64,000 nt of DNA from Sisyra terminalis (lineage: Eukaryota; Arthropoda; Insecta; Neuroptera; Sisyridae), in contig OY292278.1 in the NCBI GenBank assembly GCA_958496175.1, forward strand, positions 12,834,001 through 12,898,000, read 5' to 3'. A model generated the notes under the pieces. It ran no database searches. It saw nothing but the letters and a program-made list of their open reading frames with translations, and was not told where the DNA came from. The position numbers and the translations under genes were made by a program. Positions 13,418 through 24,504 of this stretch are shown in pieces. The first letter of the stretch is position 1; every line of letters begins with the position of its first letter.

Positions 13418-14389
13418 AAGACTAGGCCAAAAAAATCGACTATTTTTTTTTGAAAAGTATATCAAAAATATTGTTTAAAGTGACCAAAGAAAAATATCGG
13501 GAAGGTTTGAGCCCTTAATATTAATATTAAGAGGTCTATCATCTTTAATTTCGATTCTTTTTTTGTGCTTTCATTTTTGCATCAATGCTATGAAACTATT
13601 AAGGTAAAAAAATCATCTGCACATATTTTTATAGAAAATTAAATTCCCTACAAAAATTGTTTCTTTAAAAGTTTTTGCCAGACACGCCGTTTCCGAATAA
13701 TCAAGCTTTAAACATTGATATAACTTTTAGATTTATCTTCTTTGTTTTAGAATTTTGTAACTAATGAACAAATAAATATAAAGAAATAAACAATATAGAT
13801 TCTTGAAAGGAATTTAATGTTCTACAAAAAATATCTCTAAACGTTTTTACATAAAATCACTCTTTCAAAATTGGTTCAACAACGAAAAAAACAATAATTT
13901 AATTTTTCCTTCAGCTTTTAATGTGAATAACTTTTGAAAAAGTGATTTTATGTCAAAACGTAAAGAAACCTTTGTTGTAAAGCATTTAATTTCCTTCAAG
14001 AATCTATATTGTTCATTTCTTTATATTTATTTGTTCGTTAGTTGCAAAATTTCAAAAAAAAGAAGATATAAATCTAAATCTAAAAATTATCAATGTTTCA
14101 AGCTTGATTTTTCGAAAACGGCGTGCTTGGCAAAAAATTTCTAAGAGACGTTTTTTGTAGAGAATTTAATTTTCTATAAATATATGTACAGATGATTTTT
14201 TTACCTTGATAGTTTGACAGCATTGACGCAAAAATGAAAGCACAAATAAAAAATCGAAATTAAAGATGATAGACCTCTTAATATTAATATTAAGGACTCA
14301 AACCTTCCCGATATTTTTTTTGCCACCATGAACAATATTTTTAAAATACTTTTCAATAAAAAAAAAGTATTTTTTTTTGACTCAGTCTA
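13418..14389. mobile_element. Large foldback (palindromic) element, family 1, 972 bp
   Basis: Almost the whole element is two inverted arms of about 480 bp meeting near 13,905. Shared blocks include GGGAAGGTTTGAG.CCTTAAT near 13500 with its complement near 14310, the self-complementary CTTAATATTAATATTAAG in each arm, and CGTTTCCGAA / TTTCGAAAACG. The exact direct repeat ATATTTAT occurs at 13410-13417 and 14390-14397, an 8-bp target duplication. The termini are AAGACTAGG and (reverse) TAGACTGAG. No transposase is encoded, so it is non-autonomous. An 8-bp duplication fits hAT- or P-type transposases, among others. A 64-codon frame inside (13950-14144) is a shadow of the arm. Confidence 0.9.
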
Positions 14390-14397
14390 ATATTTAT

Positions 14398-15129
14398 ATT
14401 AAATGATTTATATTTTCAAAAATAATTATGGGGCTTTTAAATTTTTCAAAGCCTTATAATTTTACACGGTATTATACAATGTGATATAAAATCAATTTTA
14501 ATGATATGAAAATATGAAAAATAATTCAAAGATTTCTGTTGACGAATTTCATAAATAACAGATACTTGTCTATAAATTTTTTTAAGACCCTTTTTGATAG
14601 GGGTAAATAAAACACGAAACTTTGTATAGGAAATGGGTCATGTGTAAAGTTAAAAACGTGCAAATTGGTATTTATGTAGGCTTCTGAATTGAACATTTGG
14701 GTACATAAAATAATTTTATTTTATTTTTTTTGATACATCAACTTATATTTTTTTGTCAATTTGTAACTGATCAAAATCAAAGATGTACATATAAAATTTT
14801 CAATTGAAGATACCCTTGTTTATTCAAATAACAAATAAGTATTAACAAATAAGTTATCTACCCTTATGGTTTTTATGAATCGATAAAATATTAATTTAAA
14901 TACAACTTTTCGAATGTTCATATTGAAAATCGTGACCTTTCTTTATTATGCAATTTTTCGAATTAGAAATTCTTTACATCATAATTAAAGGTATTTTTTT
15001 TAAGTTTTTGATCTGTATTTGAACAGTAAGCAAATCATCAAATGACCCCTTTTCATTGCTTAAGTTGAGTAGTTCCATAAACTAATATTCCATAATATAT
15101 TACTTTATTTTGGTATTATTGTTCATAAT
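14398..15129. other. AT-rich stretch, nothing recognised
   Basis: No gene, repeat or structural signal could be supported here. Confidence 0.6.
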
Positions 15130-15660
15130 ATATTAATTTTCAAAGAGGTTTAGATAAATTCCTGAAAAAAGAGAACTCATTGTCAATACATCCTTTTGGT
15201 ACTAATTTTTTTTGGTAATTAAACATATAGTTGATTACCATATAATTAAATATTTTGGATGTTGTTAGATTATATTCCACAATTTTAATTCTTTCTTCAA
15301 CAGGGAAATTTGTATACAAGTTAACAATGTCAAGTGATAATAATTTTATGTTCGGTGGTTGGTTCTGGTTTAAAGTATTACTTTTAAATTTATGTGTTTT
15401 TCGATGAATAATTTTCTTTGATTATGACGCCAATTTTGATGGTTTGTGCTAATTTTTTGGCTAACCAATATTTAGGAGCAAGTTTGTAATCCACTTTCGG
15501 TCTGATTGGCATATTTATTTTATGGATTATGGGTAAACCATAAAATATTGGAACTTAAGATTTTTTTTTGAAAATTCGTTCTTTAAAAGATAGTTGCATA
15601 GTTGCTTTAATTTATGGTTTTGTATAAAGTTTTGGTGATGTTTGAAGTTGGATCTTTTAT
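15130..15660 (-). pseudogene. Degenerate Penelope-like reverse transcriptase fragment
   Basis: Minus-strand translation in shifting frames gives, in order, KDPTSNITKTL (about 15655), FYGLPIIHKINMPIRPKVD (about 15555-15500), KLAPKYWLAKKLA (about 15490-15450), LSLDIVNLYTNFPVEE (about 15345-15300) and VPKGCIDNEFSFF (about 15200-15170). These follow the conserved order of PLE reverse transcriptase motifs (DPT; YGLPKIHK..PLRPI; SLDVVSLFTN). Stops and frameshifts separate the blocks, so it is dead. The C-terminal GIY-YIG domain and terminal repeats are absent nearby. It may belong to one of the PLE families whose termini are scattered in this window, but nothing links it to a particular one. Confidence 0.85.
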
Positions 15661-18154
15661 TAATAAACTAATCAATTCATTACTTTATTAACTATAACTC
15701 GGAATTATTAAATAAAATATTTATCAATATGCCTCTTACAAGATAATGATAAATATTTTCAAATTAAGTCGAATAAAGACACCGGTGGTTTTCTTATATT
15801 ATATTTTAGTGACCGATTTATTAATTGACATTGTTCGTTCTTAATTATATCGAAATTTTTAAGGACAAAAATGAAAATAACTAGGCAAAATATATTTTTT
15901 ATAACTATTAAAATATTATCAAGTAATTCCTTTGACTTCGTCCGCATTATAGACTAAATGGGTTGTAAATTATAATTTTATTATTTATTTATTTTTCATT
16001 TTGAGAAAAACATTATTTTTTAATCTCCGAAATCAATCATCTCAACTTCCGTTAAAATAATTATTTTTTTTTGTTGCTTTTTAGATGAAATATCTTTCAG
16101 AATTGCTAAAAAGTTAATTCGTTGATTTGTAATGAACTTTTACATCAGAAGAATTATTAAAAATATGAACCTTGTATGCAATTAGAGCCTATGGTAATAG
16201 TTACAAGAATACATTTTTTCTGCAGTTCCAGTAATTTGTAGTGAAGCAAATTATCAACTCCAAAGTTTAGTACATAAAAACGTGGAAATTATATGAGTTG
16301 TATGAGGAACTTAATCAAAATTTGTTTCAAATATATCAAAGTTACATAAAACCCAATGGAAGTATTTATTTACTTCTTGAATTAACCACCACTCTCCATT
16401 TGAACTTTTGTACAACACCAACAAAGAGTGGTTACACGTTTCAACAACGTTGTTTTCTTCTGATAATAATCTTGACTCAAAGTTTTTAATCATCTCGGGT
16501 TACTTCATACAATTTTCTTTTCGTTTCTGGCATTATGCATTAATATTACTTGATTTATGAGATACTCTGTTTTCAGACCCTCTTTAAAATGTTTTCAAAA
16601 TATCAAATGTTAGCTAATACATTTAACTCGATTCGCTTGGAAGTGACAGCTAACAAATTTCTATTTTTCTGTGGGTAAAAGAAATGAATTTTTTTAAGTC
16701 AATGATTTAAGAAAATGCAAATTTTTTAGTCGAATTTTATGTATAAAGTTATTTTAATGGTATGTTTTGCATTTATTTATAAATTTGTACATAAAGAAAT
16801 GCAGAAAAAATATTATTTTAATCATATAATTATATCAAACAGAGGAAATTATCTTCTACAATATAAGAACTCGTGGAAAACTTATTGTTCTCATTATTAT
16901 TTAAACATTTTTTTTTTATATTTGGTGAGTATTTATTTGCTTGGAAAAATTTAAAAACAAAAAATTACCATCAAATTTAAATTCGTTACCACACTTAATT
17001 ACTTCGTCTATCGTAATGAAATTCGGATTAACTTGTTTTCATGCTAAATTTAACTCAAAGCTTTTCATCCATATTATTATCATTAAGTTCAGGTCGCTTT
17101 TTAACTCCATTTTTTTTGAGTAACGTTATTCAATTAAACAAAAAACTCAAATATTTGTATAGTCTCGGGCATAATTGAATTTAATTTTGTTGTGAAATTT
17201 ATGTGAAGGAATAATTTTTTTGGCAACCATTTTAACCACATTAATTTTCGGAACTAAAAATAAAAAAAAATACTATATGTTATTAATGAAAATAATGATT
17301 TAGTTATGACTTAAAAATTTAAAAAATAGTAGAATTAAATGAAATAAATATATGTTTTTTTCTCTTTGAATACAGGAAATGCTCAACAGTTTTAAAAAAC
17401 CAACAGAAATATAAAGATATTGTATGCAATATCAAGGAATTACGATCAAAGTATTAAGTTTTTGTGTATATATGTGAATATTGAATTTTTTTATCAAATT
17501 TTGAACAAAATATGTTAGAGTATTGAGGTACTCATTTTGGCTTTTCAAGAAAATGTTATATTAGGTATATGTTTTCATTTTGTTAATGACAAAAAGTGAT
17601 TTTATTGGAAAAATTGAACGAAGAAGAATTCTAAATTTATATAATTGGAATTGATACTAAAATATTTTCAATATTAATTTAATAATACATATACTTAAAA
17701 GGATAACCTGAATAATTTTTGAGTTACTACAGTACTTAATTCATATCATTAAACCCCAAAAGAATAGCAAAATGGATTGACATGACTATTGTACTAGATA
17801 ACACCTTAAAATTGATGTAAAAATTTGGCACCAAGCTATGGAAAATGTTGAATATTATGGTAAGAAACAGCACTACCTGAGTTGGAATTTGTTATGCATT
17901 TTGTGGTTTTGATCATACATAAATCAAACAAAACAATTAACTATAGAAAATATAAAATATGTATTTTACAAAACAATGATTCATAGAAGAAATAAATGAT
18001 TAAAGAGTTAATATTTGTACGTCGCACATCATTTCAATGGGGATTCTGACTTCATCAAGAGTATTTTAAAAACTGCCCTTAAATATGTTGTCATTTTACC
18101 GGGTTGTTAATTTTTTACATTGGTTAATTAGACTTATGAATTCATAAATCAAAA
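15661..18154. other. AT-rich stretch without recognisable gene
   Basis: Opposed frames at 16298-16493 have a mildly less AT-rich core but show no domain. Frames at 16739-17123 are AT-driven. Nothing else was seen. Confidence 0.5.
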
Positions 18155-19185
18155 TAAAACTTGACTGGGTACCAAGAATTGCTGATATCCAAGAAAACGA
18201 AAAAGCTGATGGGCTTGTAAAGGCTGGTGCAGGTTGGCCATCTACTTTTCTTTAAGTGCCCCATCAACGTCGAAGATTGGCGACCATCATGGCAATTGTA
18301 AGCTTTGATACAGTAGCGCAGAAAAAAATTAGATATCTCCGTTAAAGTTTAGATACGTGAGGGTTTGGTCTCGTTTGGATATAACCATAAATTTGGGCTT
18401 CTTTTTATCTATTTTTGTACCGTGGTTAGCGTTATCCAAAGATCCAAGATCCAAGATTCAAAGATGCGATCAGGACTGTGTCTTTTGTATACCTGTTGTC
18501 GTTGGTAAGCTGATCACTGATTTATATACTCTCAGTAGCTGCATTTATGGGCCCAGAATTGGTTCTAAGTGTACTAAAATAGAACTTCAAATGGACTCAA
18601 ACTAAGCAATTTAAATCCTTGAACAACTAATCAGTACGCAAATTTCTTTGAATGGTAATAACTATAGATTTTTAAACATTGGAAAAAATAATGTCGGAAA
18701 ACTAGTAGGTCAAGATCTGGATTAGCAGTAGATCGCAGGTAATTTAAATATTTTTTTAAGTAAACTTCTAATCTTTTCAATGAAAATTTATACTTAACAA
18801 CTAAGCAGATAATGAAACTGGAATTTTAAACTAAACACGCATTTATTCTTCAATGGATATTAGTGATTCCCAAATAGAGCTTCTGATACTCCCTTCAACT
18901 CATTTTCTATTTAAATTGATATTTATTTTTAATTTAGCCCATTTTTTGCCAATCGCTTATAAATAAGGAAACACTTCTATTGATTATGCCAGTGTTAAGG
19001 TTCCCCACTCCTGGTCTAGACACTTTAACATAACACTGCAATTTGAGAATGCATCTTCAAACTGTAGCGATTAATATGGAACCAAGTGTATGCAGGAAAT
19101 GCAATAGGAGATAATAAACCTCCTACTTACTATTTGACGATTCAACTATGACTTAAAGTATCCTCAGCTTTCAAAGCTATTTGGA
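18155..19185 (+). pseudogene. Decayed LINE with RNase H-like C-terminus
   Basis: At 18165-18245 the translation reads WVPRIADIQENEKADGLVKAGAG, which matches the RNase H motif of LINE ORF2 proteins (WVPGHSGI.GNE.AD.LA..GA). Further on, VCRKCNRR near 19085 and DLKYPQLSKLF near 19150 resemble the zinc-knuckle and terminal segments of R1/LOA/I-type LINEs. The intervening sequence is heavily decayed, with an 82-codon frame at 18357-18605 that shows no domain. The RNase H match is reasonably clear. The extent to 19185 is inference. Confidence 0.6.
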
Positions 19186-19189
19186 CTAT

Positions 19190-19466
19190 TTTGAAAGTGG
19201 TTTAAGTCCATTTCCAGAATTGTTTATTTACAAATATAAATATAAATATAAATATAGCTACAATTTTTGGCGACAGTCAATACATAAATTTCACAATCAA
19301 AGAACTTACTAATATCTATTGTGTCGAAAATGAATATCAAATTAATAACTTGTAAAAATTTTATTGCAAAAATATCAGCATAATCTGGTCTATCAGGAAA
19401 CCAAAATTTGTGGTTTGGATTGTCCTTGAAATGGATTTAGGTTACTTTAAATTACTTTAAATAATA
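19190..19466. repeat. Short foldback pair (GTCCATTTCAAGGAC family), copy 1
   Basis: TTGAAAGTGG..TAAGTCCATTTCC at 19190-19216 reads toward TTGTCCTTGAAATGGATTTA and an AAAGTA-containing block at 19419-19455, its inverted complement with changes. A short (ATAAAT)n tract lies between them at about 19229-19256. The same inverted arrangement occurs at 63461-63690, which supports a small mobile element with terminal inverted repeats, although no target duplication was found. Confidence 0.55.
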
Positions 19467-20719
19467 AATGGCTCGCATTTCTATATAAATTCAATTGGCT
19501 ATCTGCTGATATTTATCCCAGAAGCAAATTTGATCAGTTGAAAGCAGAAACAAATCTATGGTGCTATAATTGTTTTAAAATACAGAGCAGAGGAACTCTT
19601 AAAGAGGTGTCCAGAATAAGAAGAAAAAATCCAGTTAACAAGGAATTCAGTTTTCATTAATCTTAGGAATTTTAGGATATTTTTTTAGTTAGTATGAAAT
19701 AAATGAAAGACAATTTTTTCCTTGATGATTCACTTTTACTGGATGTGATAATTAATTCATTAATTGGGAAAAGTTAGCAACGTTTAAATTCGTTTATATT
19801 TGTTCTTCTCGAATTTCAAATGAACTCAAATCAAATATATGCTTTTCAAAAAAAAAAAAATATAAAGATTTAAAAGAATTTCATTGATAGATTAAAGCAA
19901 TGAAAAAGGAAGTATTAACAAAATTGTATCAGACAAATCAGGTCAATGAGATTTACCTCCTTACGTTCTTTAAATTTCAACCTATTTTCAAAAATTTATT
20001 ACGTTAAAACTCTGAATATACGAGAGTCGTACTCTCGCACTTCACCGTTTTATTTTTCTTTTTCATTTGATTTTATTTCTGTTTCACGTAAATGCAATGT
20101 TAGAGAGAGGTTTTTCAAACCGTTGAATATATAATTTAATGCCAAGAAAAAACATGATAAGTAGATATTAAATGTTTGTGTAAATATGTTAAGGTAAGAT
20201 GAAAAAAAAATGTGTAGTTTTTCAAATATTACTAGTATGTATGTTGAGTATTGAGTGTTGAGTGTTTAGTGGATTTAATTGGAAGGAAAATAAATTTAAT
20301 TTTTTGGAAAAACTTCGATATTTTTTGTGTGTGTTGTATCTACATGGATTATTTAGAGTGAAATTTTTATATGGCCAATGTATTTTCTTATATTTTGCAA
20401 TTCAAGTATATTTACATAATAATAATAATATAATTTGAAACGAGTCAGCTGAATGAATGACGTCTTCGTTCGTAATAGGAATTTTTACGTGAAATGACAA
20501 ACACAGATTTGTAATTCAGTGTTCATGTTATGGTTTAGGTGTAGGTCATGTTATTTTTTAAGGGTAAGTTTCGATAATTTTTTTTGGGGCATAAGTAAAT
20601 ATATATTTTTTCCGGAGATTTTCCTAAAATGTCTTATGTTTTCAAACAAAAATCAAAGAAAATTTAAGGAAAATTTTGTTGGACTCATTTAGGTCAAAAT
20701 ACAGAAAAGCTAATACATA
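19467..20719. other. AT-rich stretch, nothing recognised
   Basis: A 62-codon frame at 19946-20134 shows no motif. No repeats of note were seen. Confidence 0.55.
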
Positions 20720-20765
20720 TTAGGTTGGCGGGAAAGTTCTGTCGTATTTTTGGTTTAACGTTATC

Positions 20766-21497
20766 CTAATGGAAGACAATTCCTTTTCTATTGGCCAAAA
20801 TCGGTCGTTTTTCTTTGATAGCCGCATTCAATTTATCAAGCTGATTACAGTGGACACTCGCATTGATGGTCTTCCTCTGTTTGAGTAGCTTGTAGTAAAT
20901 CGGACCTCTTCTATCCCACCATAAACAAAGCATAACTTTTCTTTGACAAAGATCCGGTTTTGGAGTCTTTTTGGCGGATGTTCCAGGTTTGCAATAAACT
21001 TTTTTTCTCTTAACATTCTCGTAGAGTATCCACTTTTCATCTCCTGTAATGATTTTGTTTAAAAACGGTTCCACACTGTTTCTAATAAGAAGAGACGAAT
21101 AGATTCTCATACGATCTGATAGGTTTTTTTCGGTTAAATCATGTGGAATCCAAATACTCTGCTTCAAGATAAATCCAAGTTGTTTTATGTGGTCTTCAAC
21201 AGTAGAATGGTGAACGCTGAACTCCTTTGATATTTCTCTAGTAGTCAGATGTGGGTTAGTCTCCAGCATTGACCGAAAAATTCCATTATCGACCTTGGAT
21301 GGTCTTCCAGATCGAAGATCTTCTTTGAGCGTAATTCCCCCGGAACGAAATTTGGCAAACCATCTTTGACAGATTCGAATATTAACCACTTCACTTCCAA
21401 ACGTGTCTCAAATGTTTTTACATGCAATTGATGCGTTACTTCCTCTCTGGAACTCGTACAAAATGCAATGTCGTAAATGCACTTTATCCACTTGCAT
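20766..21497 (-). pseudogene. Mariner transposase, broken
   Basis: The reading begins MQVDKVHLRHCILYEFQRGSN at 21497 and continues in one frame through an in-frame TGA at 21410-21408 (normally Cys in this NIC position) into WFAKFRSG, LRSGRPSKVD, a helix-turn-helix segment (EISKEFSVHHSTV) and the catalytic region. The first catalytic Asp is in TGDEKWI and the second in LWWDRRG. A TAG at 20768-20766 interrupts the third site, followed by DNVKP, and the sequence then enters the terminal repeat. About 243 codons remain of a usual ~345. The two stops and the missing C-terminus mean no active enzyme. The family catalyses cut-and-paste transposition into TA. Confidence 0.93.
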
Positions 21498-21602
21498 CTT
21501 GATGGGTCTGTACTTCTCAAGTAACTGACGAAAAAATTTGAAATTGGTTCCGTTATATCCCACAAGCCTTGCGCTAAGCAATAAGACCCAATATGACTCA
21601 TT

Positions 21603-22148
21603 AAAATAAGATTTTTTCGCTGACTTTGAACAGTTATACTGTGTATACAATATATAAGATATATTGCCGTTCAATTTATGTAGTATAATTGAATATAATA
21701 ATATATAAAAATCATACCACAAACATAAATTTGAACAGAAGTTCAAACCAAAATATTCGTGACGTATTGCCAAGATACGTATTTCGATTGCCAAGCATTC
21801 TTCATCAGTGGTCATCAAGTAGTTTGAATCACTCCGTAACTGCTTTGTGATGATTCAGAAAGCAAACATTATATTTAAACATTATATTACATCAAGGCTA
21901 ATTTCTTTTCAAATGTTCCCTTCCAAGGGATATATTACATTGGGGGATATATCACTCCGTAACTGCTTTGTGAATCATCACAAAGCGCATCTGGGAAATA
22001 CGTATCTGGGCAATACGTCACGAATATTTTTGTTTGAACTTCTGTTCAAATTTATGTTTGTGGTATGATTTTTATATATTATTATATTAAATTATACTAC
22101 ATAAATTGGACTGCAATATATCTTACTCGTATATATTGTATACACCTT
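21603..22148 (-). mobile_element. Penelope-like element remnant inserted in mariner
   Basis: ATATGACTCATT occurs at 21591-21602 and again at 22149-22160, a 12-bp target duplication. The inserted DNA consists of two inverted terminal segments (minus-sense copy at 21603-21860 and plus-sense copy at 21955-22148) that match the PLE at 61946-62836 almost base for base. Between them is a short segment copied from sequence outside the mariner. No protein coding remains. The longer left arm carries a complete hammerhead-type core on the minus strand, as in the 62.6-kb copy. The right arm has lost the CTGATGA half. Confidence 0.9.
21768..21812 (-). ncRNA. Hammerhead ribozyme-like motif (PLE subfamily A)
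   Basis: On the minus strand: CCA then CTGATGA (21808-21802), an AT-containing stem II (GAATGC..GCAATC, one mismatch), GAAA (21785-21782), then the self-complementary ATACGTAT and C. Stem I can form between CCA upstream and TGG downstream. These are the C3-A9, G12-A15.1 and NUH core positions of hammerheads. Stem III has no loop of its own, so pairing between two RNAs is needed, as reported for PLE-associated variants. Confidence 0.75.
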
Positions 22149-22234
22149 ATATGACTCATTTTACCGGCTCGTTTTTCTCTTACAGCCAAAAACACTTCAA
22201 ACGCAGTAAATACGACAGAACTTTCCCGCCAATA

Positions 22235-22305
22235 AAATATATCCCTTGGAAGGGAACATTTGAAAAGAAATTAGCCTTGAGGTAATACCATATAATGTTT
22301 TGACA
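22235..22305. repeat. Inverted copy of segment 21877-21946
   Basis: TATATCCCTTGGAAGGGAAC and the following ATTTGAAAAGAAATTAGCC (22238-22277) are the reverse complement of the sequence at about 21889-21945 inside the PLE insertion. One copy lies inside the insertion and the other directly abuts the mariner right end, implying a copying or rearrangement event after or during the PLE insertion. Confidence 0.85.
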
Positions 22306-22539
22306 GCAGAAATATCTTAATCTTTTTAATAAGAATTGGAATTTTGTTTTCATTTATAGATTCAAAGATAAATAGGTCAATATGACATCAATTAAAATTT
22401 TGGCTATCAATAGTCGTGAAGAATAAGTTTCAAGTTTCATTAGATGGTTCCCGTATTTATTTTTTATTTTTTTGGTTGAAAACTTTTTGTGTGGAATTTT
22501 TGAAAATTTGTTAAGCCAGATAGGTCTGATAGGTGGGTG

Positions 22540-22980
22540 GTTATTGTTCGATGATAATGCATAGTATTATGGGCCAGAGGAAGGAAGGAAGAAGTTCAGT
22601 GGATATGATCGTGGCCGCAATGATAAAGAACACGATGTAGTGTTGACGGTGTTGGTTCAATCTAACTATTGGCGTCGTCGCGTTGTAAACGAATACGACG
22701 CCGTCGTCGTTGGTCGCGATGTTCCAGACGCCGCGCACTGCTGTGTATGAATCCTGTTTCAGTTGCCGGGACATTCACGTCGCGAATGTGTGTACAATCT
22801 GCTCAACAAACCCACATCATCATCATCAACATCAACACTATCAACAACAATAACATCGACCGACCAAATGACCGACAATTTTAAAGCCGACAGGCCATAA
22901 AAAATTTTTCATCATCCTCAATGAAAGTTTATTTTAATATTACTCAACAACCCGTGCACCTTTCGCAACCAAGTGGGATT
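22540..22980. other. Low-AT island; possible promoter or non-coding exon
   Basis: This ~440-bp patch is much richer in G+C and CpG than its surroundings (for example CGACGCCGTCGTCGTTGG and GACGCCGCGCACTG near 22697-22740), followed by CAT/CAA triplet runs. Frames exist on both strands (22541-22774 minus with a hydrophobic stretch; 22669-22884 plus, Arg-rich then Asn/Ile-rich), but neither shows a domain and they overlap. A 5' exon or regulatory region of a host gene fits the composition. No splice site could be assigned with confidence. Confidence 0.35.
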
Positions 22981-23678
22981 ATATTTATTTATTATTTATT
23001 TTTTTTAGTGTATAATTCAAAGTGAGAAACGTGAATGTGCGCGTGTGTGTTACAACTTATAAATTCAAATTTTTCAAATTTTTTTAATCTACTTATTTCC
23101 CAGTTTATATTTCTAAGGCTTCCAAAAATCAATCCTTGGATTTCAAACTAAAAAAGCTTTATTTTTGAAAGCAAATTTCTCGAAAAAATATAAAAAAAAA
23201 AAAAACTATATCAAATTAACCGAAAAAAATGTTCATGAAACTGATTTAAGTTGAAGTATGAAAATCATTGAAATTTTTTTCTTGAAAGATTTTTATCGAG
23301 CGAATATAAATTGTCACCGTCATCTGAAACAAACACGTGTTTTTAATTATTTTAAGTAATACATCGTTAAATAAGGCCACCAACATTACTCTTTCAACAA
23401 CGAATTAGTAACACTCTGAGATAATAAAAATAGTTCAAAACTATAAAGTACATAAGATAAAATTGCCCTTGAAGAAACTTGAAACCATTTGAACCTAATT
23501 CCCCAGTTTCTGATTTACGGTTTCGTTACAAACGATGATATTTATTCGTTGACGATCTATTCTAGTCTTCCATTAGACAGAACTACTTTTTCACATATAT
23601 TTTTTACTTTAATGAATCTTAAAAAAAGGAATATAAAGGCACAGTCCTAAAATGCTATATAAAGAATTGTTTTTCCTT
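22981..23678. other. AT-rich stretch, nothing recognised
   Basis: No gene-like frame or repeat was seen before the tandem array that follows. Confidence 0.55.
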
Positions 23679-24400
23679 GAAATCGGTGTCTTTTTTACAG
23701 AAATTTTCCTAAGAAATAAGTAACCGATTGGGATGAACTTAAGAAAGTTTTTGTTCCTCCAGGAAAAGGATCTCTTAAATACGATTAGTTTAAACCAAAC
23801 GGATGGAACTAGCACCCAAAAAAATTTTTGATTTATAACATTTGGAAAGTTTTCATAATTTATAATACCTATTTGATTTTTTGTGCTGCATAAATTGAAA
23901 TAATAATCATGAAAAGAAGCCTTTACAATAATCCTTGAAATCGGTTTCTTTTTTACAGAAAATTTTCCCAAGAAATAAGTAACCGATTAGGATAAACTAA
24001 AGAAAGTTTTTGTTCTTCCTGGAAAGGAATCTCTGAAAAACGAATAGTTTAAACAAAAGGGATGAATCTAGCACCCAAAAAATTTTTTGATTCATAACAT
24101 TTGGAAAGTTTTAAAAATTTACAGTATTTGATTTTTTGTGCTGCCTAAATTGAAATAATAATCATGAAATCGGCTTCTTTTCTACAGAAATTTTTCCTAA
24201 GACATAAATAACCGATTGGGATGAACTTAAGAAAGTTTTTGTTCCTCCAGAAAAAGAATCTCTTAGATGCGATTAGTTTAAACAAAAGGGAGGGAACTAG
24301 CACCAAAAAAATTTCTGATTCATAATATTTGGAAAATTTACAATACTTGTTTTTTTGTGCTGTAAAAATTAAAGTAATTTTCATGCAAAGAACCCTTTAT
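23679..24400. repeat. Three-copy tandem repeat, units about 230-258 bp
   Basis: GAAATCGG starts at 23679, 23937 and 24166. Each unit continues with a TTTACAGAAA or TCTACAGAAA block, AAGAAAGTTTTTGTTC, AGAATCTCT- or AGGATCTCT-like text, a CTAGCACC block and TTTTTTGTGCTG. The units differ by substitutions and by one deletion of about 28 bases in the middle unit relative to the first. The minus-strand frames at 23609-23971 and 24145-24384 are translations of this repeat and share the same peptide. Their similarity follows from the DNA repeat and does not by itself show a protein. Confidence 0.9.
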
Positions 24401-24504
24401 AAAAATTCTTTTATCATACTGGCATTTAAGTACCATCAAATTCAAAAAAAAATGAAAAATTTGATAAATTTTTTTTTTGCTTATTGACTAAAGTTATATT
24501 TAAT

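Larger units (their letters stand above)
20720..22234 (-). mobile_element. Mariner element, internally deleted and interrupted
   Basis: The left end TTAGGTTGGCGGGAAAG with TTCTGTCGTATTT (20720-20749) matches the inverted right end AAATACGACAGAACTTTCCC and GCCAA (22208-22232), next to TA. These are mariner-type terminal inverted repeats. The minus-strand transposase lies against the left end. The C-terminal third of the transposase is missing, with its last codons running directly into the repeat. A Penelope-like element with a 12-bp target duplication is inserted upstream of the start codon. At the right end the repeat lacks the outer CCTAA, and the adjoining sequence is a copy of part of the inner insertion. 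Confidence 0.92.

Noticed and set aside
18010..18060. CTTGATGAAG...GAAATG on the minus strand as another hammerhead
   Set aside because: The bases between do not form an adequate stem II, there is no ACGU and no inverted arm partner.
23609..24384. Two similar minus-strand frames as a tandem gene family
   Set aside because: They are translations of the DNA tandem repeat, and no start or splice signals support them.
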